Of a DNA stretch of 64,000 nt, positions 33,576 through 41,694 are shown one piece after another. Each line of letters begins with the position of its first letter. The stretch's first letter is position 1. The DNA comes from Stenotrophomonas sp. HITSZ_GD (GTDB lineage: Bacteria; Pseudomonadota; Gammaproteobacteria; Xanthomonadales; Xanthomonadaceae). Location of the stretch: assembly GCF_029543105.1 (NCBI RefSeq), contig NZ_JARQXB010000013.1, positions 30,424-94,423 of the forward strand. The letters run 5' to 3'. The translations under genes and the position numbers were made by a program. The notes beneath the pieces were generated by a model that worked only from the letters and a program-made list of their open reading frames with translations, had not been told where the DNA came from and ran no database searches.

Positions 33576-35897
33576 ATGATGTCCACCCCCAGCCCGCTGG
33601 GTCACCCCGGGCGTGATCCGCGTTTGCTCGCGCAGGCGCGGGATGCGTTCCTGCCCGCGCTCGCCCAGGCGTTCGCCGCCGCGGTGACGCGGTTCGACGA
33701 CGTGCTGTTCGACCGCGCCGAAAACGCCGGCGCGTCGCAGCTCGTGTTCCTCGATGGCATGCGCGAGCTGCGCCGCCGCCGCGAGGAGATCGTCAGCCGG
33801 TTCCGCACCCAGATGGAAGGCTCCTGGCAATCGCTGGAGCAGGGCTTGCCGCTGTCGGCGGAGGCCGCGCTGTCCGGCCAGCCCGCGCCGGCGGGCGGGC
33901 TGAGCCTGGTGCCGGAGCACGAACTCGAATCGCGCCTGGCCGTGCGCAACCTCGCCAGCGTGCTGCAGCGCGAATGCAAGCCGGTGCTGGCGCACCTGGA
34001 CCGCCGCCTGGGCTGGATCGCCGGCGGCATGGAGCTGGGCTCGGATACCGACCCGATCGGCCCGGAACATATCGGCGTGGCGATCCACGAAGCCTTCGCC
34101 ACCAGCGACCTGGCGCCGGAAGTGCGCCTGGTGTTGATCAAGCTGTGCGAGCGCGACTTGGCCGAGCCGATCGCGCGGCTGTACGTGCAGCTGGACGAAC
34201 TGCTCGCCAAGGCGGGCGTGATGCCGGAAATCTCCCAGCCGCGCCGCCCGCCGCCGCGCCCGCCGCAGCGCGAGGAGGCCGATCCTTTCGGCGCCGGCAA
34301 CGAGGACGAATTCGACGAGCAGTACGCGCCGGCCTGGGCCAACCGCTTCGTCAACCGCTGGGCGCAGAGCCGGGGCCGCCTGCAGGCAGCCCACCGCGGC
34401 CGCGAAGGCGGCGGTAGCGACGACCTGGGCGCCGACGGCCACCCGGGCGGCAACCAGGGCATGCTGCTGGAAGCCCTGCACGAGTTGCTGCAGCAGACCC
34501 GCAACGTGCGCGACAACGCCACCAGCGCGGCCTCGGCCGCCTCGGCGGCGATGGGCCAGCAGCGCCCGTTGAGCCAGCGCGAGATGATGTCGGTGCTGTC
34601 CCTGCTGCAGGCCACGCCGAGCGCCACGCTCAACGCGGCCATCGGCGACGATGGCGAATCGCTGGCGCAGCGGCTCAAGAGCGAAGTGCTTTCCAGCGCC
34701 ACCCAGCTGGGCGTGGACCCGGCCAGCGCGCGCCTGGACCCGATGGACGAGGACGCCATCGACCTGGTCGGCATGCTGTTCGACGTGATGCTGGACGAGC
34801 GCGACCTGGAAGGCCGCTCGCGCGAACTGATCGGCAAGCTGGTGGTGCCCTTCGTCAAGGTGGCGCTGCTGGACCGCAAGATGTTCGTGCAGAAGACCCA
34901 CCCGGCGCGGCGCCTGCTCAACTCGCTGGCCGAGGCCTGCGAGGGCAACGCCGGCGACAGCCCCGCCGAGCGCGTGCTGATGGGCAAGGTCGAGGAGATC
35001 ATCGAGCGGCTGGTGGCCGAGTTCAACGAGAACCTGGCGATCTTCCTCACGCTGGAGGAAGAATTCCGCGACTTCCTGGCCCAGCATCGCCGGCGCATCG
35101 AGATCGCCGAGCGGCGCGCGGCCGAAACCCAGCGCGGCCAGGAGAAGCTGGAGCTGGCGCGCAGCCGCGCGCTGGAAGAGCTGGACAAGCGCGTCAACGA
35201 CGAACTGCCGCAGGCCGTGCAGGATTTCCTGCGCCAGCCGTGGCTGCACCACATGACGATGTCGATCCTGCGCGATGGCGAGGAAGGCCCGGCGGTGGCC
35301 GAGTCGGTCGCCCTGGCCGATGGCGTGCTAGAGGAAGTGGCCGAAGCCCGCCGCCACATCATCGGCAAGCCGTGGCTGCAGGCGTGGGAACCGGCGCTGC
35401 AGAAGGTGTTCGCCAGCGTGGGCCTGCACGGCGATGCCGCGCTCGTGGCCATCGGCGCGCTGCACGACACCCTGCAGGCGGTGGCCGAGGCGCGCCCGGA
35501 GCTGGAGAAGGCGCTGCCGGAACTGCCGCAGGTCAGCCTGCCGCCACCCCCGGCCGCCGAGGCCGGCGGCGTGGAGCTGGAAGGCGACGCCACGCTGGAA
35601 GACTTCGACAACGCCGACGCCGACCGCTTCCGCCAGATGGCCATCGGCACGTGGCTGGATTTCGTCGACAAGGATGGCAAGGTGCAGGCCGGCAAGCTGT
35701 CCTGGGTCAGCCCGATCTCCTCGCGCCTGCTGTTCGTCAACCGCCGGGGCGTGCGCTTCTGCGTCGCCTCGCCGGAGGAGCTGGCCGTGATGGTGCGGCT
35801 GGGCCGCCTGCGCGCGCACGTCAACGATGGCGCGTTCGACAGCGCCATGCAGGGCGTGATCGACCGCCTCGACCCGCAGACCAACACCTTCCACTGA
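33576..35897 (+). CDS. DUF1631 family protein, paralog 2
   Basis: The 773-residue paralog repeats the architecture of the preceding gene: SLVPEHELESRLAVRNLASV, GPEHIGVAIHEAF, RPLSQREMMSVLSLLQ, DEDAIDLVGMLFDVMLDE, a coiled-coil-like stretch, and the C-terminal WLDFVDKDGKVQAGKLSWVS / LLFVNRRGVRFCVASPEELA barrel. It has an extra Pro-rich, acidic insert around residues 220-250. A 210-base spacer separates the copies, enough for a separate promoter. Two ATG codons (33576, 33579) are adjacent; either could be the start. Two divergent copies kept side by side suggest that they work as partners. Confidence 0.82.
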   Translation: MMSTPSPLGHPGRDPRLLAQARDAFLPALAQAFAAAVTRFDDVLFDRAENAGASQLVFLDGMRELRRRREEIVSRFRTQMEGSWQSLEQGLPLSAEAALSGQPAPAGGLSLVPEHELESRLAVRNLASVLQRECKPVLAHLDRRLGWIAGGMELGSDTDPIGPEHIGVAIHEAFATSDLAPEVRLVLIKLCERDLAEPIARLYVQLDELLAKAGVMPEISQPRRPPPRPPQREEADPFGAGNEDEFDEQYAPAWANRFVNRWAQSRGRLQAAHRGREGGGSDDLGADGHPGGNQGMLLEALHELLQQTRNVRDNATSAASAASAAMGQQRPLSQREMMSVLSLLQATPSATLNAAIGDDGESLAQRLKSEVLSSATQLGVDPASARLDPMDEDAIDLVGMLFDVMLDERDLEGRSRELIGKLVVPFVKVALLDRKMFVQKTHPARRLLNSLAEACEGNAGDSPAERVLMGKVEEIIERLVAEFNENLAIFLTLEEEFRDFLAQHRRRIEIAERRAAETQRGQEKLELARSRALEELDKRVNDELPQAVQDFLRQPWLHHMTMSILRDGEEGPAVAESVALADGVLEEVAEARRHIIGKPWLQAWEPALQKVFASVGLHGDAALVAIGALHDTLQAVAEARPELEKALPELPQVSLPPPPAAEAGGVELEGDATLEDFDNADADRFRQMAIGTWLDFVDKDGKVQAGKLSWVSPISSRLLFVNRRGVRFCVASPEELAVMVRLGRLRAHVNDGAFDSAMQGVIDRLDPQTNTFH

Positions 35898-35998
35898 AAA
35901 CCCGGTGCCGCGGCACCTGCCGCGGCGAACGGTCGTCCCGGGCAGTGGGCGGACCTTTGCTAGGATCGGCGCGACGCGATCATGGGCAAGGGGACGGC

Positions 35999-37075
35999 AT
36001 GGCGGTGCAGGTGCGAGTGTTGAAGGAGCACGCCGAGGGCGAGCGCCGCGTGGCGGCCACCCCGGAAACGGTGAAGAAGCTCATCGCGCTCGGCGCGCAG
36101 GTGGCCATCGAGCCGGGCGCCGGCAGTGAGGCCGGCTTCCCGGACGACAGCTACGTGCAGGTCGGCGCCACGCTGGCCGAGGGCGAGGCCTTGTCCGATG
36201 CCGCGCTGGTGCTGTGCGTGCAGGCGCCGGAGGTGCCGCGGCTACGGCAGATCGCCAGCGGCGCCACGCTGGTCGGCCTGTTGCAGCCGGAAGCCGATCC
36301 GCTGCGTGCCGAAGCGCTGCGCGCCGTGCCGCGGCAGGTATTTCCGCTCGAACGCCTGCCGCGCACCACGCGCGCGCAGGCCATGGACGTGCTCAGTTCG
36401 CAGGCCGGCATGGCCGGCTACAAGGCCGCGCTGATCGCCGCCGAACTGGCGCCGCGCTTTTTTCCGATGCTGACCACCGCCGCCGGCACCATCCGCCCGT
36501 CCAAGGTGCTGGTGGTGGGCGCCGGCGTGGCCGGCCTGCAGGCGATCGCCACCGCCCGCCGGCTGGGCGCGCAGGTGGAAGGCTTCGACGTGCGCCCGGA
36601 AACGCGCGAACAGATCGAATCGCTGGGCGCACGGTTCCTCGACCTGGGCGTCAGCGCGGCCGGCGAGGGCGGTTACGCGCGCGCGCTGACCGAGGAGGAA
36701 CGCGCAGAGCAGCAGCGCCGGCTCGCCGATCACCTGCGCGGCGTGGACGTGGTGGTGTGCACGGCCGCGGTGCCGGGCAGGCCCGCGCCGAAGATATTGA
36801 GCGCGGCGATGGTGGCCGGGATGAAGCCGGGCAGCGTGGTGGTGGACCTCGCCGCGGAAACCGGCGGCAACTGCGAACGCACGCGGCCGGGCGAGACCGT
36901 GGTGGAGGCGGGGGTGACCATCGCCGGTCCGTTGAACCTGGCCAGCCTGGGGGCCGTGCATGCGAGCGAGATGTTCGCGCGCAACGTGCTGAACTTCGTG
37001 AGCCTGTTCGTGCGCGAGGGGGAGATCGTGTTCGACTGGGAAGACGAACTGCTGGCGAAGACGCGCTGGGTGTGA
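35999..37075 (+). CDS. pntAA: NAD(P) transhydrogenase subunit alpha, part 1 (soluble NAD-binding, PntAA)
   Basis: The 358-residue soluble domain I binds NAD(H). It begins VRVLKEHAEGERRVAATPETVKKL, as alanine dehydrogenase/PntA proteins do, contains SSQAGMAGYKAAL and the Rossmann loop VLVVGAGVAGLQAIATARRLG, and ends before any membrane helices. In the three-subunit (PntAA/PntAB/PntB) arrangement the membrane part is separate. Here PntAB and PntB are 1.6 kb downstream, beyond an opposed three-gene cassette. The ATG at 35999 has a GGGGA site upstream. Confidence 0.94.
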   Translation: MAVQVRVLKEHAEGERRVAATPETVKKLIALGAQVAIEPGAGSEAGFPDDSYVQVGATLAEGEALSDAALVLCVQAPEVPRLRQIASGATLVGLLQPEADPLRAEALRAVPRQVFPLERLPRTTRAQAMDVLSSQAGMAGYKAALIAAELAPRFFPMLTTAAGTIRPSKVLVVGAGVAGLQAIATARRLGAQVEGFDVRPETREQIESLGARFLDLGVSAAGEGGYARALTEEERAEQQRRLADHLRGVDVVVCTAAVPGRPAPKILSAAMVAGMKPGSVVVDLAAETGGNCERTRPGETVVEAGVTIAGPLNLASLGAVHASEMFARNVLNFVSLFVREGEIVFDWEDELLAKTRWV

Positions 37076-37197
37076 GGCGACGGGCGGCGCGCGGCCGCGA
37101 CTTGCCGATTTCCCGCCGCCGCTGAAGCCGCGCCTGCCGCGATGGCGGAAGGCGCCGCCGGCGCGACCGCGCCGAGGGGCGAAGCGCGCGCGGCGAC

Positions 37198-37665
37198 CTA
37201 GCGCTCGTTTCCGTCGTCGTGCGCGCTGATCCACGCCTGCCGCTGCTGCGGGCTCATCTTCTGCCAGCGGTCGAGCAGGGCCTTGCGCTGCGCGGGGTCC
37301 ATCTGCCGCATCTGGTCGAACAGCACCTTGGCCTCGCGCCGCTGCTGCGGCGACATGTGCTCGAAGCGCCGCATGCCGTCGGCCGCCTGGCGACGCTGTT
37401 CGGGCGTCATCGCCTGCCAGCGCTGCGCGTGCCGCAGCATGCGCTCGCGCTGTTCGGGCGCATCGTTCCAGCGCTGGCGCACCGAGGCGATCAGCATCTC
37501 GCGCTGTGCCGGGCTCAGGTGGTCCCAGTCCGGCAGCGTGGCCGGCGGCGCACCGGGCGGCCCCGGCGGGGGGGCAGGAGGGGGCGGGGGCGCGGCCTGC
37601 GCCCAGGCACCGGCGCTGCCGAGCGCCAGCAGCACGGTCAACAGCAGGCGGGTGGAGGTTTTCAT
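37198..37665 (-). CDS. DUF3106 family exported protein
   Basis: The 155-residue precursor has a signal peptide (MKTSTRLLLTVLLALGSAGAWAQA) and a Pro-rich linker. A DUF3106 domain follows, made of repeated helical segments with LSPAQREML, MTPEQRRQAADGMRRFEHMS, MDPAQRKALLDRWQKMSP and QRQAW. This resembles the LTxxQ/CpxP-like periplasmic helical proteins, but ligand and role are unknown. Its ATG overlaps the DUF3619 stop by four bases, making it the third gene of the ECF-sigma cassette. Confidence 0.85.
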   Translation of the reverse strand: MKTSTRLLLTVLLALGSAGAWAQAAPPPPPAPPPGPPGAPPATLPDWDHLSPAQREMLIASVRQRWNDAPEQRERMLRHAQRWQAMTPEQRRQAADGMRRFEHMSPQQRREAKVLFDQMRQMDPAQRKALLDRWQKMSPQQRQAWISAHDDGNER

Positions 37666-38024
37666 CGGCTGTACTCCATGGCCAGGGCGTTCTGCGATCC
37701 CAGCCAGACATAAAGATCGGGATTCTGGTCCAGCACCTCGTCCGCATCGACGCTGGCGACCTGCTGCGATACCGCGCCCGGTGCCGAGGGAACCGGCGAG
37801 GACAGGTTGAAGTGCACGCCCAGTCCCAGCGCCAGCACCGCCGAACAGGCCGTGGCCATCCACAGGGCGCGGTGGCGGCCATGCCGCGGCGCGGCCGCGG
37901 TGGCGCCCTGGCGGGCGGCGCGCAGGCGCGCCAGCGTGGCCGGGTCGAGCGCGCCCAGCGCGGCCTGGTGCAGGTCGCGGGCGTGCGTGTCGAAGGCTTG
38001 CGATTGATGGTCCGTGGTGTTCAC
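37662..38024 (-). CDS. DUF3619 family protein, putative membrane-anchored anti-sigma-like partner
   Basis: The 120-residue protein has a soluble N-terminal part (ARDLHQAALGALDPATLARLR), one transmembrane segment (LWMATACSAVLALGLGVHF) and a short periplasmic tail. That is the topology of single-pass anti-sigma factors, though it has no clear ZAS motif. The GTG start at 38024 overlaps the sigma gene stop (GTGA), and its own stop overlaps the DUF3106 start. The sigma-DUF3619-DUF3106 order recurs in related bacteria. An inhibitory role on the sigma factor is inferred only from topology and linkage. Confidence 0.78.
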   Translation of the reverse strand: MNTTDHQSQAFDTHARDLHQAALGALDPATLARLRAARQGATAAAPRHGRHRALWMATACSAVLALGLGVHFNLSSPVPSAPGAVSQQVASVDADEVLDQNPDLYVWLGSQNALAMEYSR

Positions 38025-38578
38025 CGGAAATCCTCGAGTTGTTGCTGCAGGGCCTCGCGGGCCCGCGACAGATGGGTCTTCACCGACCCTTGCGAACAGC
38101 CCATCACCTGGGCGGTGGTGGCCACATCCAGTTCTTCCAGCACGCGCAGGGTGAACGCCTCGCGCTGGCGGGCGGGCAACCCGCGCAGTGCCTGCACGAG
38201 CCGCGCGTAGGCCTCGCGGCGGTCCTGCGCCTCGGCCGGGCCACCGCCGGTGTCGGCCCAGTCGATGCGGGTCTCGCCGTCGGCCTCCGGCGCGGGGGCC
38301 CAGAACTTCAGGCGGAAGCCTCGCCGGCGCTGCACGTCGACGATGCGGCTGCGCAGGATGCTCCAGAACAACGGCGTCCACTCGCTTGCCGGCCGGTCGC
38401 GGTAGGCGAGCAGCTTGACCATCGCGTCCTGGACGGCATCCAGCGCGTCCTCGCGGTGGCGCAGCCCGGCCTCGGCGAAGCGGAACGCCCGCGGGCCGAT
38501 GCCGGCGAGGAACGCGTCGAGCGAGGCCGGCGGCGCCGGCGCTTCGGTTTGCGGATCGAGAGGGGTACCCACCAGCAC
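38021..38578 (-). CDS. ECF-type RNA polymerase sigma factor
   Basis: The protein of about 185 residues has region 2 (RFAEAGLRHREDALDAVQDAMVKLL and WSILRSRIVDVQRRRG) and region 4 (LVQALRGLPARQREAFTLRV, TTAQVMGCSQGSVKTHLSRAREAL). It lacks regions 1 and 3, as ECF sigma factors do. I place the start at the GTG 38578, which leaves about 120 bases to the divergent pntAB gene. An ATG at 38653 would add 25 residues but leave almost no room for promoters. Region 2 carries an insertion rich in acidic residues. Confidence 0.87.
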   Translation of the reverse strand: MLVGTPLDPQTEAPAPPASLDAFLAGIGPRAFRFAEAGLRHREDALDAVQDAMVKLLAYRDRPASEWTPLFWSILRSRIVDVQRRRGFRLKFWAPAPEADGETRIDWADTGGGPAEAQDRREAYARLVQALRGLPARQREAFTLRVLEELDVATTAQVMGCSQGSVKTHLSRAREALQQQLEDFR

Positions 38579-38700
38579 AGCGTAGCTTCCCTTGCGGAAT
38601 ACCCGGTCAACGCACAGGGGCGCGACAGGTTGACCGGCTGGCGGCCCATTCATGGGCGGTTATGATGCAAGCCATCCGACCAAGACGGGGACAGTGGACG

Positions 38701-39012
38701 ATGGCCGACGGATTCGTGGCGTTGTACATCTTCATGCTGGCGGCGATCGCCGGCCACGTGATCATCTCGCGGGTGCCGGTGATCCTGCACACGCCACTGA
38801 TGTCGGGGTCTAACTTCATCCACGGCATCGTGCTGATCGGCGCGATCGTGGTGCTCGGCCACGCGGACACCACGCTGGAGAAGGCGCTCGGGTTCCTGGC
38901 GGTGCTGCTGGGCGCGGGCAATGCGGCCGGCGGCTACGTGGTGACCGAGCGCATGCTGGAGATGTTCAAGCCCAGCGCACGCCAGGGCGGCAAGCCGGAG
39001 GGCGGCGCTTGA
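38701..39012 (+). CDS. pntAB: NAD(P) transhydrogenase subunit alpha, part 2 (membrane, PntAB)
   Basis: The 103-residue membrane protein has three transmembrane helices (ALYIFMLAAIAGHVII, HGIVLIGAIVVLG, ALGFLAVLLGAGNAAGGYVV) and the RVPVILHTPLMSGSNFIHGI motif of transhydrogenase domain II. It starts at the ATG 38701 with a GGGGA site upstream. Its stop overlaps the pntB TTG start (TTGA at 39009-39012). It supplies part of the proton channel. Confidence 0.94.
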   Translation: MADGFVALYIFMLAAIAGHVIISRVPVILHTPLMSGSNFIHGIVLIGAIVVLGHADTTLEKALGFLAVLLGAGNAAGGYVVTERMLEMFKPSARQGGKPEGGA

Positions 39013-40463
39013 ACGTCTCCACGGTGGAATGGCTGGACTGGCTGGTCAAGGCCAGTTATCTCGTCGCGGCGACGTTGTTCCTGCTCGGCCTGCAACGCAT
39101 GGCCTCGCCGCTGACGGCGCGCAGCGGCATCCGCTGGGCCGGTGCGGGCATGTTGCTGGCGACGGTGGCGACGTTCTTCCTGCCGGGGCTGCACAACCTG
39201 CCGCTGATCCTGGCGGCGGTGGTGATCGGCACGGCCGCGGCGTGGGGGTCGGCCAAGAAAGTGGCCATCACCGACATGCCGCAGATGGTGGCGCTGTACA
39301 ACGGCATGGGCGGTGGCTCGGCGGCGGCGATCGGCGCGGTGGAGCTGCTGCGGTTTGCCTTCCTGGCCCATCGCGACACCACGCACTGGAGCGAAAGCGC
39401 GCTGGCCGACCTGGCCGCGCGCCAGCCGGGTGGCACGACGGTGGCGCTGGCGGTGGTGGGCGCGGCGATCGGCGCGGTGTCGCTGTCCGGCTCGATCATC
39501 GCGTGGGCCAAGCTCGATGGCCGGCTCGACCGCCGCGTCACCTTTCCGGCGCAGCAAGCCTTCAACCTGGCCGTGGCGTTGGCGGTGGTGCTGCTCGGCC
39601 TGTGGGCGGGCGTGTCGCTGCAACCGGTGGCGATCATCGCCTTCTTCGTGGCGGCGCTGGCGCTGGGCGTGTTGATGACGCTGCCGATCGGCGGTGCGGA
39701 CATGCCGGTGGTGATCTCGTTGTACAACGCGTTCACCGGCCTGGCGGTGTCGTTCGAAGGCTACGTGCTGGGCAACGAGGCGTTGATCATCGCCGGCATG
39801 ATGGTCGGCGCGGCGGGCATCCTGCTGACGCGGTTGATGGCCAAGGCGATGAACCGGCCGATCAGCGGCGTGCTGTTCTCGAACTTCGGCGGGGGCGGGC
39901 AGGGGCAGGCGATCGAAGGCGCGCAGAAGCCGATCGAGGCGGCCGACGCGGCGGCGATGATGGCCTACGCCGAGCGGGTGGTGATCGTGCCGGGCTACGG
40001 CATGGCGGTGGCGCAGGCGCAGCACAAGATCTGGGAGCTGGCGCAACGGTTGATCGCGCGCGGGGTGAAGGTGAAGTTCGCGATCCATCCGGTGGCGGGG
40101 CGCATGCCGGGCCACATGAACGTGCTGCTGGCCGAGGCGGGGGTGCCCTACGACCTGATCGCGGACATGGACGACATCAATCCGGAATTCGCCAGCACCG
40201 ATGTGTCGCTGGTGATCGGGGCCAACGATGTGGTGAACCCGGTGGCGAAGACCGATCCGTCCAGCCCGATCTACGGGATGCCGATCCTGGACGTGGTCGA
40301 TTCGAAGAACGTCATCGTGATCAAGCGCGGCAAGGGGACGGGGTTTGCGGGGATCGAGAACGCGCTCTTCTACGCGGACAACACGCGGATGCTCTATGGG
40401 GATGGGGCTGAGGCGGCGGGGGCGCTGGTGAGCGAGCTCAAGGCGTTGGAAGGGGGGCACTGA
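39009..40463 (+). CDS. pntB: NAD(P) transhydrogenase subunit beta
   Basis: The 484-residue protein has about nine N-terminal transmembrane helices (WLDWLVKASYLVAATLFLLGL onward, with GADMPVVISLYNAFTGLAVSFEG) and a C-terminal NADP-binding domain III (VVIVPGYGMAVAQAQHKIWEL, AIHPVAGRMPGHMNVLLAEA, GANDVVNP). It couples proton movement to hydride transfer from NADH to NADP. The start is a TTG overlapping the pntAB stop, an uncommon initiation codon that here depends on coupling. Confidence 0.96.
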   Translation: MNVSTVEWLDWLVKASYLVAATLFLLGLQRMASPLTARSGIRWAGAGMLLATVATFFLPGLHNLPLILAAVVIGTAAAWGSAKKVAITDMPQMVALYNGMGGGSAAAIGAVELLRFAFLAHRDTTHWSESALADLAARQPGGTTVALAVVGAAIGAVSLSGSIIAWAKLDGRLDRRVTFPAQQAFNLAVALAVVLLGLWAGVSLQPVAIIAFFVAALALGVLMTLPIGGADMPVVISLYNAFTGLAVSFEGYVLGNEALIIAGMMVGAAGILLTRLMAKAMNRPISGVLFSNFGGGGQGQAIEGAQKPIEAADAAAMMAYAERVVIVPGYGMAVAQAQHKIWELAQRLIARGVKVKFAIHPVAGRMPGHMNVLLAEAGVPYDLIADMDDINPEFASTDVSLVIGANDVVNPVAKTDPSSPIYGMPILDVVDSKNVIVIKRGKGTGFAGIENALFYADNTRMLYGDGAEAAGALVSELKALEGGH

Positions 40464-40494
40464 GCGGTGTTCGGTGGGGTGGGGTGGTTGGGTT

Positions 40495-40518
40495 GGGCGG
40501 CCGTTGGCCGCCCTTTTT
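40495..40518 (+). terminator. Rho-independent terminator of pntB
   Basis: An 8-bp stem GGGCGGCC / GGCCGCCC with loop GTT is followed by TTTTT, 31 bases after the pntB stop. The stem is the same sequence as in the tal and oxyR terminators. Confidence 0.9.
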
Positions 40519-40590
40519 GCTTTGCCTGCTGTGATTTTTTGGGGGGATTGGCTTGCGATGTTGATCGGCTGTCCGGACGCCCTGCACGGC

Positions 40591-40694
40591 CAGCGGGGGC
40601 GGGGCCGTTTCGGGACACGCCGTGAATCCATCCATGGAGGCTCGTAGGCGACATCCATGTCGCCTACGGTCCCGAAACGGCCCCACCCCCGCTG
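40591..40694 (-). repeat. Palindromic repeat, type B, copy 2
   Basis: Arms of 25 bp (40591-40615 with 40670-40694) pair with a single mismatch, which on the minus strand is a G-T (G-U) pair. The inner core is identical to copy 1 at 20767-20870 but lies in the opposite orientation, so the GGA-loop strand is minus here. It is 73 bases beyond the pntB terminator. Confidence 0.9.
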
Positions 40695-40919
40695 ACCCTT
40701 CAGATTCTCGCGGCCGGACGACACAAGCGTTTGCTTCGCCTGCCGCGTTGCGCGCCAACCTGCACGACGCGGCACGCTGCGCTTCTGAAGAAAGCAGAGC
40801 TGATATCTGGAGAATGAAAAAGTCAGGCGAGTGCTGGGGTTCGCCTGTGCCTTTGCGCTTTCCCCACTCCTGTGGGGACGCGCGTCTTTCGAAGTGGGAA
40901 CCCGAAGGCGCCTAGCGCC

Positions 40920-41017
40920 GGTCTGGCGGATAGTTTCGTCAGCGGGCCATGGATGGCCCGCGGCGGCGAGTCAGACAGGATGTCTGACCGAGCCGCGACG
41001 AAGCTATCCGCCAGGCC
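40920..41017 (+). repeat. Palindromic repeat, type A, copy 2
   Basis: Arms of 21 bp (40920-40940 with 40997-41017) pair with two positions that are G-U wobbles when read as plus-strand RNA. The enclosed hairpins GCCATGGATGGC and GTCAGACAGGATGTCTGAC are identical to copy 1 at 20506-20603. Together with type B copy 2 it forms a reversed duplicate of the msrA-tal gap. The DNA between the two repeats (40695-40919) holds no gene I can support. Confidence 0.9.
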
Positions 41018-41109
41018 GGGGCCCGCACCGCAAGCCTACGCCACTGCCCGCCGACAACACTGCCCGCGCACGCCACTGCCCGCCTACGCCACGCAAGCCG
41101 CCCGGAAAC

Positions 41110-41529
41110 CTACCTGCCCACCACCCAAGCCACGCCCAACCCCAGCGCCCAACACACCACGTCGAACCACCCGTTCGCCATCGAACTGAGCAGCCACGCC
41201 AGCCGCGGGCCCATCCGCAAGCTGGAGGCGAGTACGTCCAGCCCCATCACGAACCCCAGCTGCGCCGAAGCGATCGCCCATTGCGCGCAGAGGATCACCA
41301 GCAGCGTGGCAGCCATCGCGATCACCGCGCGCGTGGCACCCGGCCGGAAGGTCCCCAGCCGCAGCATGAACGCCGATTCCAGTGCCACCACGATCGCCAT
41401 CCAGCCGGCCTGCTGGTTCAGGCTCAAGGCCACCAACAGCCACGCGATCAGGGCGGTTGCGCATCCCAGCAGCAGGAGCAGGGGCCAGAGCCAGTGCGAT
41501 GTGCTGGCGGACGCGGTCTTGGGAGGCAT
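41110..41529 (-). CDS. Hypothetical inner-membrane protein, four predicted helices
   Basis: The 139-residue protein has four hydrophobic segments: HWLWPLLLLLGCATALIAWLL, GWMAIVVALESAFML, AVIAMAATLLVILCAQWAIA and WFDVVCWALGLGVAWVV. I do not recognise a family. It lies alone on the minus strand beyond the palindromic repeats and diverges from sufT with 165 bases between the starts. Codon use matches the genome, so it is likely real, but the function is unknown. Confidence 0.65.
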   Translation of the reverse strand: MPPKTASASTSHWLWPLLLLLGCATALIAWLLVALSLNQQAGWMAIVVALESAFMLRLGTFRPGATRAVIAMAATLLVILCAQWAIASAQLGFVMGLDVLASSLRMGPRLAWLLSSMANGWFDVVCWALGLGVAWVVGR

Positions 41530-41694
41530 CGAGAAATCCTGGGATCAGCCTACAGGATAAGGCCTGCGCCCGCAGCCGCCAGCCCCCGTGCCACCGGCGC
41601 GACACGGCATTCCGGTACCCGCGCTGCGCCGGATTGGAAATAGACCCTAAAATGTACGACTTGCCCGACGCGGGCCCGCCCCCACCTGTTCCCC

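Noticed and set aside
31155..35897. DUF1631 proteins called thymidine phosphorylase, as in some older annotations
   Set aside because: No pyrimidine phosphorylase motifs (such as the KHSTGGVGD-type glycine-rich loop) are present.
40622..40915. A 97-residue open frame starting MNPSMEARRRHPCRLRSRNG in the gap after pntB
   Set aside because: It begins inside the type B palindrome, and the same opening residues appear on the other strand at the 20.8-kb copy. The frame is a by-product of the repeat, has no ribosome-binding site and ends in filler sequence.
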